18,008 nucleotides of DNA from an uncultured Lachnoanaerobaculum sp. Lineage in GTDB: Bacteria; Bacillota; Clostridia; Lachnospirales; Lachnospiraceae. The stretch covers positions 1 through 18,008 of the forward strand of contig NZ_CALLVU010000041.1 in the NCBI RefSeq assembly GCF_938015485.1, written 5' to 3'. The position numbers were made by a program, and so were the translations under genes. This document shows, in pieces, positions 1 through 6,901 of this stretch (its first letter is position 1; each line of letters opens with the position of its first letter). The notes under the pieces are model-generated. The model had not been told where the DNA came from. It searched no databases and was given only the letters and a program-made list of their open reading frames with translations.

Positions 1-578
1 CTGAAACTTTACAATAGTCCCATTATAACCAGTGTTTTTAATATACGTAAGAGTTGGAAAAGTAAATGTTTCAGAGGAAGCTGTTAATTTTCCTGTACTT
101 TTTAGTGTTTCTAAATCTGTTTTTGTCATAGCCCTATAAAACACTTCTCCATTTTCATAAACTTCATAATCACCTATCCTCTTAATAAACTTACCTAAAT
201 TAAGTTTTTCAACTAATTTAGAAATACTCTTTCCTGCAATTCTTGTAACTTCCTCAGCAATGTTATTAGGTAAAGTTATTCTATTTCTATTAGCACTTTC
301 TAATGTCTCTTGGGCTAATTGTTGGATTTCTCTACTTGTATAAATATCTGCGGATAAATTAATTGTCTGAGTTTCTGGCAAACTTCCTCATTTTCGCAAC
401 CCTCACCATAAGTTAAGAAAATATCAGCAGTAGCACTTCCTACTTCAACTCCCCCAATAACTGTTTTAAGTTTCCTATACGCTTGAGGAACTTCCTGTAT
501 ACCTTTTAAACTATTTAAGCCTATTACAAAAGAATATGTATCAATATACAAGAAATTAAACCTTATATTGTCAAACAT
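1..578 (-). pseudogene. Frameshifted polymorphic-toxin-like gene, cut by the left edge
   Basis: The start at 578 has a good Shine-Dalgarno (AAGGTGAT) and a strong promoter upstream. The first frame gives 87 residues and stops at 315-317. A second frame, offset by -1, has a stop at 388-390 and is then open for 129 codons from 387 to the window edge with no further stop. The two frames overlap only at 317-387, so the simplest reading is a one-base loss there. The second frame contains FYRAM, a TGKL-like turn and ETFTFPTL followed by YNGTIVKF. This resembles, from memory, C-terminal toxin domains of polymorphic toxins with an ADP-ribosyltransferase-like fold. The first frame has no recognised domain, although its stretch around residues 25-55 looks like a helical linker. 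Base composition is more AT-rich than in the neighbouring genes, consistent with horizontal transfer. A sequencing error, or two separate short genes, remains possible. The toxin assignment is tentative. Confidence 0.5.
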
Positions 579-612
579 TCACTATCACCTTCGTTCACTA
601 CTCTTTAATTGT

Positions 613-641
613 ATTATATAAAATATCATCCTTTCATTCAA
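613..641 (-). promoter_or_regulatory. Promoter of the toxin-like gene
   Basis: On the minus strand a -35 TTGAAT (636-641) and a perfect -10 TATAAT (613-618) are separated by 17 bases. The -10 lies about 35 bases upstream of the ATG at 578. This is a near-consensus housekeeping promoter, and it argues that the reading frame starting at 578 was a genuine gene start. Confidence 0.6.
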
Positions 642-784
642 TAAAAATATATGATACTGAAATACTGAATAAAACAAACTTACTATAATATTTGTAAGTA
701 TCTTATAATACCTTTACATACTTAATATCGCAATAACTTTTATACTCTATATACAAACTTTATGAAATCTTATTCATTCCCTAC

Positions 785-813
785 TGGACTTAAATACTAT
801 ATCAATGTATACT
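785..813 (+). promoter_or_regulatory. Candidate promoter of trpB2
   Basis: TGGACT (785-790) and TATACT (808-813) are spaced by 17 bases. The -35 matches consensus at only four positions, while the -10 is good. Transcription would begin near 820, placing the hairpin at 823-845 at the very 5' end of the message. The rest of the 287-base gap between the two divergent genes is AT-rich, and I saw no other gene, T-box or leader peptide in it. Confidence 0.35.
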
Positions 814-822
814 TTACTAAAT

Positions 823-845
823 AATATTTGCCGGCGGCAAGTATT
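823..845 (+). promoter_or_regulatory. Leader hairpin before trpB2
   Basis: The arms at 823-832 and 836-845 form a 10-bp stem (one U-G pair) around the three-base loop GGC. The core is TTGCC-GGC-GGCAA. The GC-rich core stands out in an otherwise AT-rich leader, 6 bases upstream of the ribosome binding site GAAAGGAGAG. It has no U-run, so it is not an intrinsic terminator. It could stabilise the mRNA, affect ribosome access or be a protein-binding palindrome. Confidence 0.4.
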
Positions 846-865
846 TATCTGAAAGGAGAGAGTGT

Positions 866-2230
866 ATGGAGATACCTTACAAGATTTATTTGGAAGAAAG
901 TGAGATGCCGAAGTATTGGTACAATATGAGAGCCGATATGAAGAACAAGCCGGCTCCGCTTTTAAATCCCGGAACACATAAGCCTGTTACTGCCGACGAG
1001 TTGTCACATGTATTTTGTAACGAGCTTGTAAAACAGGAGCTTGACGATACTACAGCATTTTTTGAGATACCTGAAGAAATAAGATCATTTTACAGAATGT
1101 ACAGACCTGCTCCGCTTGTCAGAGCATACTGCCTTGAGAAACAACTCGGCACACCTGCAAAGATTTATTACAAATTTGAAGGAAACAATACAAGCGGAAG
1201 CCATAAGTTAAACTCTGCTATAGCTCAAGCCTACTATGCTAAGGAGCAGGGACTTAAAGGAGTTACTACAGAAACAGGTGCAGGACAGTGGGGTACGGCA
1301 CTTTCTATGGCATGTGCATACTTTGACCTTGACTGCAAGGTATACATGGTTAAGGTATCTTATGAACAGAAGCCTTTTAGACGTGAGGTAATGAGAACCT
1401 ACGGCGCTTCGGTAACACCTTCACCTTCTATGGAGACAGAAGTAGGAAGAAGAATCCTCGAAAAGCATCCGGGAACTACAGGAAGCCTTGGCTGTGCCAT
1501 CTCAGAGGCCGTAGAAAAGGCTACTACAAGTGAGGGCTACAGATATGTACTTGGAAGTGTATTAAACCAGGTACTTTTACACCAGTCAATCATCGGACTT
1601 GAGACTAAGGCTGCACTTGATAAGTACAATATCAAGCCTGATATCATTATAGGCTGTGCAGGCGGCGGTTCAAACCTTGGCGGGCTTATCTCTCCGTTTA
1701 TGGGTGAGAAGCTTAGAGGTGAAAGTGATGTAAGAATACTTGCTGTAGAGCCTGCATCATGTCCAAGCTTTACAAGAGGAACATTTGCCTATGACTTCTG
1801 TGACACAGGTATGATGACTCCGCTTGCAAAGATGTATACACTTGGCAGTGACTTCATTCCTTCCCCAAGCCACGCAGGCGGACTAAGATACCACGGAATG
1901 AGTTCTACACTCTCACAGCTTTATCACGACGGATATATGGAAGCAATTTCAGTAAACCAGACAGATGTATTCAAGGCTGCAGAGTACTTTGCAAGAACAG
2001 AGGGCATACTCCCTGCTCCTGAGAGCTCACATGCTATATATGCCGCTATTGAAGAAGCTAAGAAATGCAAAGAGAGCGGTGAGGAAAAGACTATTGTATT
2101 CGGACTTACAGGTACAGGTTACTTTGATATGGTAGCTTACGAGAAATTCCATGACGGAAAAATGGATGATACCGTTCCAAGTGATGAAGAACTTAAAAAA
2201 TATGCGGCTATGTTGCCTAAAGTAGACTAA
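866..2230 (+). CDS. trpB: TrpB2-type tryptophan synthase beta-like PLP enzyme
   Basis: The predicted protein is a 454-residue fold-type II pyridoxal-phosphate enzyme that would join indole and L-serine to give L-tryptophan in the cytoplasm. The PLP lysine is K114 in GSHKLNSA. The catalytic glutamate E136 lies in TETGAGQWG. The glycine-rich cofactor phosphate loop is GCAGGGSN (263-270). Length, the long N-terminal extension and the GQWG form (rather than GQHG) point to the TrpB2 branch rather than the canonical about 400-residue TrpB. The ATG follows GAAAGGAGAG at ideal spacing. No trpA or other tryptophan gene is in the window, so it stands alone between divergent and convergent neighbours. 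Stand-alone TrpB2 proteins have been proposed to salvage free indole. That role here is inference; the family call is secure. Confidence 0.93.
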   Translation: MEIPYKIYLEESEMPKYWYNMRADMKNKPAPLLNPGTHKPVTADELSHVFCNELVKQELDDTTAFFEIPEEIRSFYRMYRPAPLVRAYCLEKQLGTPAKIYYKFEGNNTSGSHKLNSAIAQAYYAKEQGLKGVTTETGAGQWGTALSMACAYFDLDCKVYMVKVSYEQKPFRREVMRTYGASVTPSPSMETEVGRRILEKHPGTTGSLGCAISEAVEKATTSEGYRYVLGSVLNQVLLHQSIIGLETKAALDKYNIKPDIIIGCAGGGSNLGGLISPFMGEKLRGESDVRILAVEPASCPSFTRGTFAYDFCDTGMMTPLAKMYTLGSDFIPSPSHAGGLRYHGMSSTLSQLYHDGYMEAISVNQTDVFKAAEYFARTEGILPAPESSHAIYAAIEEAKKCKESGEEKTIVFGLTGTGYFDMVAYEKFHDGKMDDTVPSDEELKKYAAMLPKVD

Positions 2231-2236
2231 AAACAA

Positions 2237-2292
2237 GAGCTTTATTTCATAATACAAACGCCAAGCGCTACAAGTATTATGAAATAAAGCTC
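2237..2292. terminator. Bidirectional terminator between convergent trpB2 and ROK kinase genes
   Basis: Perfect 19-bp arms (2237-2255 and 2274-2292) surround an 18-base loop. Read on the minus strand the stem is followed by TTGTTTTTAG, a good U-tract for the aldolase/kinase operon. Read on the plus strand it is followed by ATTTGCATTTATATATTTT, a weaker but plausible tail for trpB2. It lies exactly between the two stop codons, as expected of a shared terminator. Confidence 0.8.
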
Positions 2293-2309
2293 ATTTGCAT
2301 TTATATATT

Positions 2310-3260
2310 TTATTTATTCTCTATCAAATAATATATCGCACCGATAAGTCCGGCGTCATTTCCAAGTTTTGCAGATACTATTTCAAGACCTTCTAGGAAT
2401 CTCGGCATTACTTTTTCATGTACTTTTTTACTAAGACTTTCAATAAACTCTTTTCTGGTGCTTACTCCGCCTCCTATAATAACCTGTTCAGGGTTAAAGA
2501 TGTGGACAAGCGAAATAATCCCAAGTGATATATCATCCACCCATTTATCAACCGCCTGCTTTAAAAGTCTGTTTTCATTTAAAGCATGAAATATCTTTCT
2601 TCCGTTGATATTTTCTTCAAAGTCTTTCGGGAAAGCTGTCGGATTTTCTTTTTGCAGTTTTGAGACGCTTCTTACAAGCGCCGTTGTGGAAGCATATCTC
2701 TCAAGACATCCTACATTACCGCATGAACAGCTCTCTCCGTCTCCATGTATCACTATATGTCCTATCTCTCCTGCCAGTCCTCTTTTACCAAGTAAGATTT
2801 TATCATCAACTATGATGCCTCCTCCCACTCCGGTACCGATAGTTATAGCAACAATATTTTTATGGCCTCTTCCCGCTCCGATCCATTTTTCACCCAGAGC
2901 CGCACTGTTTGCATCATTTATGACTATAGTTTTGACTGAATATTTCTTTTCAAAGCTTTCCTTTATCTTTGAGCCTACCCAGTTCTTTATATGTCCGGCG
3001 CTGCCGATTACCTCGCCTTTTTTGGAGTCTATCTGACCTGTAGCCGATACGCCTATTCCGGATATCTCAGTAAAGTCAAGTCCGCTTGAAGCTATAAAAT
3101 AATCCGTCTTTTCCAAAACAGTCTTAAGTATGGGCGTTTCATAACCGTCAAACGATACGGAGAACTCATCCCTTTGAAGTATATTGCCGTCCTCGTCAAC
3201 AAGTCCAAACTTTGCGGCGGTTCCGCCTATATCAATTCCTAAATATACTTTATTCATCAT
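2310..3260 (-). CDS. ROK family sugar kinase, possibly N-acetylmannosamine kinase-like
   Basis: This 316-residue cytoplasmic protein is predicted to phosphorylate a hexose or hexosamine with ATP. The ATP-phosphate loop is GIDIGGTAAKFGL (8-20). The catalytic aspartate is D116 in INDANSA. The ROK signature begins near GTGVGGG (142-148), and the structural zinc site is complete: H168 in GEIGH plus cysteines 178, 180 and 185 in CSCGNVGC. Its ATG overlaps the stop of the upstream aldolase gene as ATGA, so translation is probably coupled. Two ATG codons in tandem leave the first residue uncertain. Pairing with an N-acetylneuraminate-lyase-like gene recalls the NanA-NanK step pair, which would make ManNAc the substrate. 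However, no NanE epimerase or sialic acid transporter is present in the window, so glucose or another sugar is equally possible. Confidence 0.9.
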   Translation of the reverse strand: MMNKVYLGIDIGGTAAKFGLVDEDGNILQRDEFSVSFDGYETPILKTVLEKTDYFIASSGLDFTEISGIGVSATGQIDSKKGEVIGSAGHIKNWVGSKIKESFEKKYSVKTIVINDANSAALGEKWIGAGRGHKNIVAITIGTGVGGGIIVDDKILLGKRGLAGEIGHIVIHGDGESCSCGNVGCLERYASTTALVRSVSKLQKENPTAFPKDFEENINGRKIFHALNENRLLKQAVDKWVDDISLGIISLVHIFNPEQVIIGGGVSTRKEFIESLSKKVHEKVMPRFLEGLEIVSAKLGNDAGLIGAIYYLIENK

Positions 3261-4171
3261 AGAAATTTCTTCTTGGCATCAACTATCATCTTTGCTGCCG
3301 CTTTTGCAATCTCTTTATCGGCGTCTGTCAATTCAACAAGCGGCTTTCTTACACTGCCGATATCAAGTCCCTCATTGATTCTAAGAACTTCCTTTATCAT
3401 TGCATACATATTTCCATGTCCTGATGTAAGCTTCTCAATAATGTCGTTTACATCGTACTGAATATCTCTTGCTCTCTTGATATCACCGCTCTCTATGCTC
3501 TCATTCATTGCAAGGAAAAGCTCAGGCATTGCACCGTATGTTCCGCCTATTCCGGCTCCGGCACCTATTACTCTGCCTGAAACGAACTGCTCGTCAGGAC
3601 CGTTAAATACAATGTAGTCGTCTCCTCCGTCTCTTACAAATCCTTGAATATCATATGTAGGCATTGATGAGTTCTTTACACCGATAACATTCTTGTTCTC
3701 TCTCATCTTTGCATAGAGTCCTCTGCTTAAAGCCACTCCTGCAAGCTGTGGAATATTGTAGATAATGAAATCAGTATTCGGTGCCGCACTGCTGTAATCA
3801 TTCCAGTACTGTGCAATGGCGTACTCCGGAAGCTTAAAATAAATCGGCGGAATTGCGGCTATAGCATCTACTTTAAGACTTTCGGCATGAGCGGCAAGCT
3901 CCATACCGTCCTTTGTATTGTTACATGCTATATGATTTATTACAGTAAGATTTTCTCTGACCTTCATTACGTTCTCAAGAACAACTTTTCTGTCTTCTAC
4001 ACTTTGATATATACACTCACCTGAAGAACCGTTTACATAAACGCCTCTTACCTTTTTATCCACAAAATACTCTGTAAGCGCTCTTACTCTTTCAGGACTT
4101 ATCTCTCCCTTTTCATCATAGCAGGCATAAAATGCCGGTATAACACCCTTATATTTATCTAAATTTCTCAT
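3257..4171 (-). CDS. Dihydrodipicolinate synthase/N-acetylneuraminate lyase family aldolase
   Basis: This 304-residue class I aldolase has a (beta/alpha)8 barrel. The Schiff-base lysine is K166 in GVKNSS, the catalytic tyrosine is Y138 in YNIP, and the pyruvate carboxylate loop is GSSGE (48-52). The stretches VNGSSGE, YNIPQLAGV and GAGAGIGGTYG align well with N-acetylneuraminate lyase from memory, better than with DapA, so cleavage of a sialic acid or related 2-keto-3-deoxy acid to pyruvate is the best guess. The start has a strong ribosome binding site, TAAGGAGGAACT. It is the first gene of a two-gene operon with the ROK kinase (4-base overlap). A separate promoter and a leader hairpin precede it, so it is not simply read from the upstream glycosidase operon. 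Substrate is not proven by sequence. Confidence 0.88.
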   Translation of the reverse strand: MRNLDKYKGVIPAFYACYDEKGEISPERVRALTEYFVDKKVRGVYVNGSSGECIYQSVEDRKVVLENVMKVRENLTVINHIACNNTKDGMELAAHAESLKVDAIAAIPPIYFKLPEYAIAQYWNDYSSAAPNTDFIIYNIPQLAGVALSRGLYAKMRENKNVIGVKNSSMPTYDIQGFVRDGGDDYIVFNGPDEQFVSGRVIGAGAGIGGTYGAMPELFLAMNESIESGDIKRARDIQYDVNDIIEKLTSGHGNMYAMIKEVLRINEGLDIGSVRKPLVELTDADKEIAKAAAKMIVDAKKKFL

Positions 4172-4203
4172 AGTTCCTCCTTATACCAGAGATAATATCA
4201 AAA

Positions 4204-4224
4204 GGGCCAAAATAAATTTGACCC
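4204..4224 (-). terminator. Terminator-like leader hairpin before the aldolase gene
   Basis: On the minus strand GGGTCAAA and TTTGGCCC form an 8-bp stem (one G-U pair) around a 5-base loop, followed directly by TTTTGATATTAT. In plus-strand RNA the wobble position becomes a C-A mismatch, so the structure favours minus-strand transcripts. It sits between the predicted start of transcription (about 4240) and the ribosome binding site. It may therefore attenuate the aldolase/kinase operon, or end read-through from the GH3 operon. Confidence 0.5.
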
Positions 4225-4246
4225 CCTATCAAATATTTATAAGCTT

Positions 4247-4275
4247 AGAATATCACTCATTGAATAGTTTTTCAA
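4247..4275 (-). promoter_or_regulatory. Promoter of the aldolase-ROK operon
   Basis: On the minus strand a -35 TTGAAA (4270-4275) and an extended -10 TGATATTCT (hexamer at 4247-4252) are spaced by 17 bases. It lies in the 155-base gap after the GH3 gene, giving the aldolase and kinase independent transcription. Confidence 0.55.
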
Positions 4276-4289
4276 TAAATAAAATTATT

Positions 4290-4305
4290 TTGAAAGTACT
4301 TTCAA
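4290..4305. promoter_or_regulatory. Perfect 16-bp palindrome, possible operator
   Basis: TTGAAAGTACTTTCAA is a perfect palindrome ending 15 bases upstream of the -35 of the aldolase operon. It looks like a catabolite-responsive element (TGAAAnCGnTTTCA type) but has TA instead of the central CG normally needed by CcpA and LacI-family proteins. It also lies just after the GH3 stop and is followed on the minus strand by an A/T-rich tail, so a weak terminator is the alternative reading. Confidence 0.4.
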
Positions 4306-4326
4306 TACTTTCTATGCTTTATCATT

Positions 4327-6546
4327 TTATAAACTCAATCCGAAACCGAGTTCGTAATAATTTCCTACACTGTCTCTGTATGCATAAGCCTTTCCGTTTT
4401 CATCCTTCATGCTTTCAGGCATATATTTATCCTTATCATATCCCGGAACATCATTAGGACTCACACATACTCCGTCTTTATTTACTGCAATAACTTCATC
4501 TCCCCTAGGCAATGTAAGCGGAAGCCTGGCAATCGGCGAATACTCACCTAATATAACATCCAAAACAGCCTCATCATAAGTATCAAATCCTGCACAGAGT
4601 GCATCTACATAAGGCTCAAACTCACCTAAAAGCCATGGCAGTGAAATATTTATATTTCCTACGACCTTGCCGCCTTTCCTATGGATTGTATCCGATATAA
4701 CCTTTATTCTATTTGCATTTGCAACAGTGGTTTCCTCATGCTTCTCATCTAAAGGCAATCCGTCTTCACTTACATTACATACTGTTTTGCCGTCACATAT
4801 GTCAAGCTCCAAATATCCCTTTGTAGCATTGAAATACTCTCCGGAAGTCGGATTTACAAGTAATATTGCTATATCGGCATCCTCAAATTCTTCTACTATA
4901 TTAAGCTTATCTGCAAAGAGTTTTCTAAGTTTTTCACTTCTCTTCTTTGCCTGCTCTGCATTTTTGTTAAAGCATTCAATATAGACCTTCACGCCTTTCT
5001 TTAAAGGAAGAGTTCCGTCATTCTTTAATAAAACCACACTCTTTCTATGAGCAAGCTCTGAGACTTCTCTATCCTTCTTATCATTTATGATATCTTCAGC
5101 CGCCTTAGGATCTCTGTATGGATTGTCAAATATTCCAAGTGCAAACATTTCCGTCAATGTTCTTTTTATAGCCTTATCAAGTGCTGCTTCACTAAGTGTA
5201 ATATCCGCCTTTTTAAAGCCTGTTGGTATATCATGGCTCTCATAATAGTCATTACTCGCTCTTTCAAGGGCTTCTTTTGTTTCCTTTAAATCAAATAAGC
5301 CGCTTATAAGATCCACCTCTCCGTTGTTTATGGCAAAGGCAATTCTTTCAGCCGTATCAAGGGACTCAACTCCCCAACACATATTGTGGACAATACCTGT
5401 ATCCGAATTTATATAACCTTTAAATCCAAGCTGCTCTTTCAAAAGTTTCTTTATAAAGTAATCGTTGTAAGCAAATCCCAGAGGTTTCATCTCCACATCA
5501 TTGTCCTCCGGATCCTTTTGGATTGCGCTCTTATCACTTGCAGGCTTTGCATAGTACGGCATTATGGATGAAACATTCTTTGCTATGGCGCTCTCAAATG
5601 CCGGAAGATGATAATCTCTTAAGCTGTTTTCTGTAGCGTATACATTCCATTGCCCCGCCTTATAATGAGGATCAAAACCGTTCTCTCTGGCACCTCCGCC
5701 CGGAAAATGCTTTACGGTCATAGCCACTCCGTCAGCGCTAACTCCCTTATCACTTCCCTGTACTAAAGGTACAAGCTTTTCAAATATATCTTTAATAAGC
5801 TTCGGATCCTCTCCGAATGTGCCATAGGATCTTTGCCATCTCGGATCTGTAAGTACATCGGCCATATACATATAGCCTTTTTTGATACCTGTCGCATCCC
5901 ATTCTTTTCTTACGGTGTTTCCGAATTCTTCGATAACTCCAAGTCCCTCACCCTTTGCAATGGCTGCAATACCGAGAGTTCCCGGCCAGGTTGCAAATAC
6001 ACCTGTAGCATCATTCATTCCGAATATGGTTTCACCGTTTTCATTTCTTGAGTTTGAGATTATTTCAACCGGAACAAAATGCTCACATTCCTCAGCCTTA
6101 GCATTTAACTGATTTACCCAGTCAACAAGGTCCTTAGGACTTGGATTTTTTCTGAATATAAGATGTCTGGCAAACCATTCCTTAATGGCAACAGATGTAC
6201 TTGGCAGATTTTGTATACCGAAGATTGTTTTTGCATTTACAAGCTCACCTTCATCCAATACTCCCGATTCATCCAGCTTAGTTTTATCCTCCTGATCAAA
6301 TCCCATTCTCCAGTCACTTGCAAAAAGCAGACCAATCTTCTCATCAGTGCTTAAAACCTTCACATAACTTTGCGCTCTTTGAAGAGGCGAATTTCTCCAG
6401 TCATCAAAGTCTTTAAACTCTCCGGAACCGTCTATATCTTTAAAATACATCCCGTCAACTTCAAATACCTTCCTGCCACAACTGCCTATGGTTGCACCGT
6501 TTTTATTCTTATAAAACTTTACTCTATCCGATGCCTTTACTGCCAT
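4327..6546 (-). CDS. Glycoside hydrolase family 3, beta-glucosidase/beta-xylosidase-like, intracellular
   Basis: The predicted enzyme is a 739-residue retaining beta-glycosidase. The N-terminal barrel carries FGEDP (244-248) and the substrate-binding KHFPGGG (279-285). The nucleophile is D382 in NSDTG, where most family members have SDW. The (alpha/beta)6 domain follows with SVVLLKNDGTLPL. There is no signal peptide or membrane segment, so it should act on imported beta-glycosides in the cytoplasm. It is the last gene of the eleven-gene operon. Its ATG lies inside the 3' end of the ArsC-like gene (10-base overlap), with GGGAGAA as ribosome binding site. Substrate cannot be read from sequence. 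Family confidence is high. Confidence 0.92.
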   Translation of the reverse strand: MAVKASDRVKFYKNKNGATIGSCGRKVFEVDGMYFKDIDGSGEFKDFDDWRNSPLQRAQSYVKVLSTDEKIGLLFASDWRMGFDQEDKTKLDESGVLDEGELVNAKTIFGIQNLPSTSVAIKEWFARHLIFRKNPSPKDLVDWVNQLNAKAEECEHFVPVEIISNSRNENGETIFGMNDATGVFATWPGTLGIAAIAKGEGLGVIEEFGNTVRKEWDATGIKKGYMYMADVLTDPRWQRSYGTFGEDPKLIKDIFEKLVPLVQGSDKGVSADGVAMTVKHFPGGGARENGFDPHYKAGQWNVYATENSLRDYHLPAFESAIAKNVSSIMPYYAKPASDKSAIQKDPEDNDVEMKPLGFAYNDYFIKKLLKEQLGFKGYINSDTGIVHNMCWGVESLDTAERIAFAINNGEVDLISGLFDLKETKEALERASNDYYESHDIPTGFKKADITLSEAALDKAIKRTLTEMFALGIFDNPYRDPKAAEDIINDKKDREVSELAHRKSVVLLKNDGTLPLKKGVKVYIECFNKNAEQAKKRSEKLRKLFADKLNIVEEFEDADIAILLVNPTSGEYFNATKGYLELDICDGKTVCNVSEDGLPLDEKHEETTVANANRIKVISDTIHRKGGKVVGNINISLPWLLGEFEPYVDALCAGFDTYDEAVLDVILGEYSPIARLPLTLPRGDEVIAVNKDGVCVSPNDVPGYDKDKYMPESMKDENGKAYAYRDSVGNYYELGFGLSL

Positions 6547-6887
6547 TTATTCTCCCACTCACTTTCTTTAAAACCTACCAAGGCAAAATCATCTCCCAAA
6601 ACTATAGGTCTTTTTATAAGCATTCCGTTTTCTGAAAGGAGCTTGAGCTTTTCATCATCACTCATAGTGTCCATTTTTTCTTTGATATTCAGCTCTCTAT
6701 ATAGCATACCGCTTGTATTAAAAAGCTTCTTTATAGGAAGACCTGAATACTCCAAAACCTTTTTTAACTCTTCTACACTTGGAGTCTCCTCTACAATATT
6801 CTTCTCTGTAAACTCTACATTTTTATCCCTTAACCACTTTCTTGCTTTCACACAAGTTGAACATTTCGGATAATGAAATACTAACAT
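6537..6887 (-). CDS. ArsC/Spx family thioredoxin-fold protein
   Basis: This 116-residue protein has the N-terminal redox motif CSTC (9-12) after a beta strand, the usual length for the ArsC/Spx/YffB group, and the family's RPIVLG stretch near residues 93-98. Members either reduce arsenate or regulate RNA polymerase. The CxxC form is closer to Spx/MgsR-like proteins than to the single-cysteine plasmid ArsC type. The ATG follows AAAGGAGA and lies 14 bases after the GH31 stop, and the gene overlaps GH3 by 10 bases. It is therefore firmly embedded in a sugar operon where no arsenic gene is present. Its role here is unknown. Confidence 0.82.
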   Translation of the reverse strand: MLVFHYPKCSTCVKARKWLRDKNVEFTEKNIVEETPSVEELKKVLEYSGLPIKKLFNTSGMLYRELNIKEKMDTMSDDEKLKLLSENGMLIKRPIVLGDDFALVGFKESEWENKWQ

Positions 6888-6901
6888 AAAAATCTCCTTT
6901 A

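Noticed and set aside
340..387. LPET sequence as a sortase signal in the second frame near 370
   Set aside because: It is not followed by a hydrophobic segment and basic tail, and lies just after the frame break, so it is chance.
317..400. Programmed -1 frameshift joining the two frames of the toxin-like gene
   Set aside because: No X-XXY-YYZ heptamer with a downstream structure was found in the overlap; mutation or sequencing error is simpler.
2605..3036. 143-codon plus-strand frame opposite the ROK kinase
   Set aside because: It is a shadow of the kinase, rich in proline and serine from reverse-complemented codons.
6370..6873. 167-codon plus-strand frame opposite the ArsC-like and GH3 genes
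   Set aside because: It is antisense to two well-supported genes, with a serine/phenylalanine-rich composition and no domain or ribosome site.
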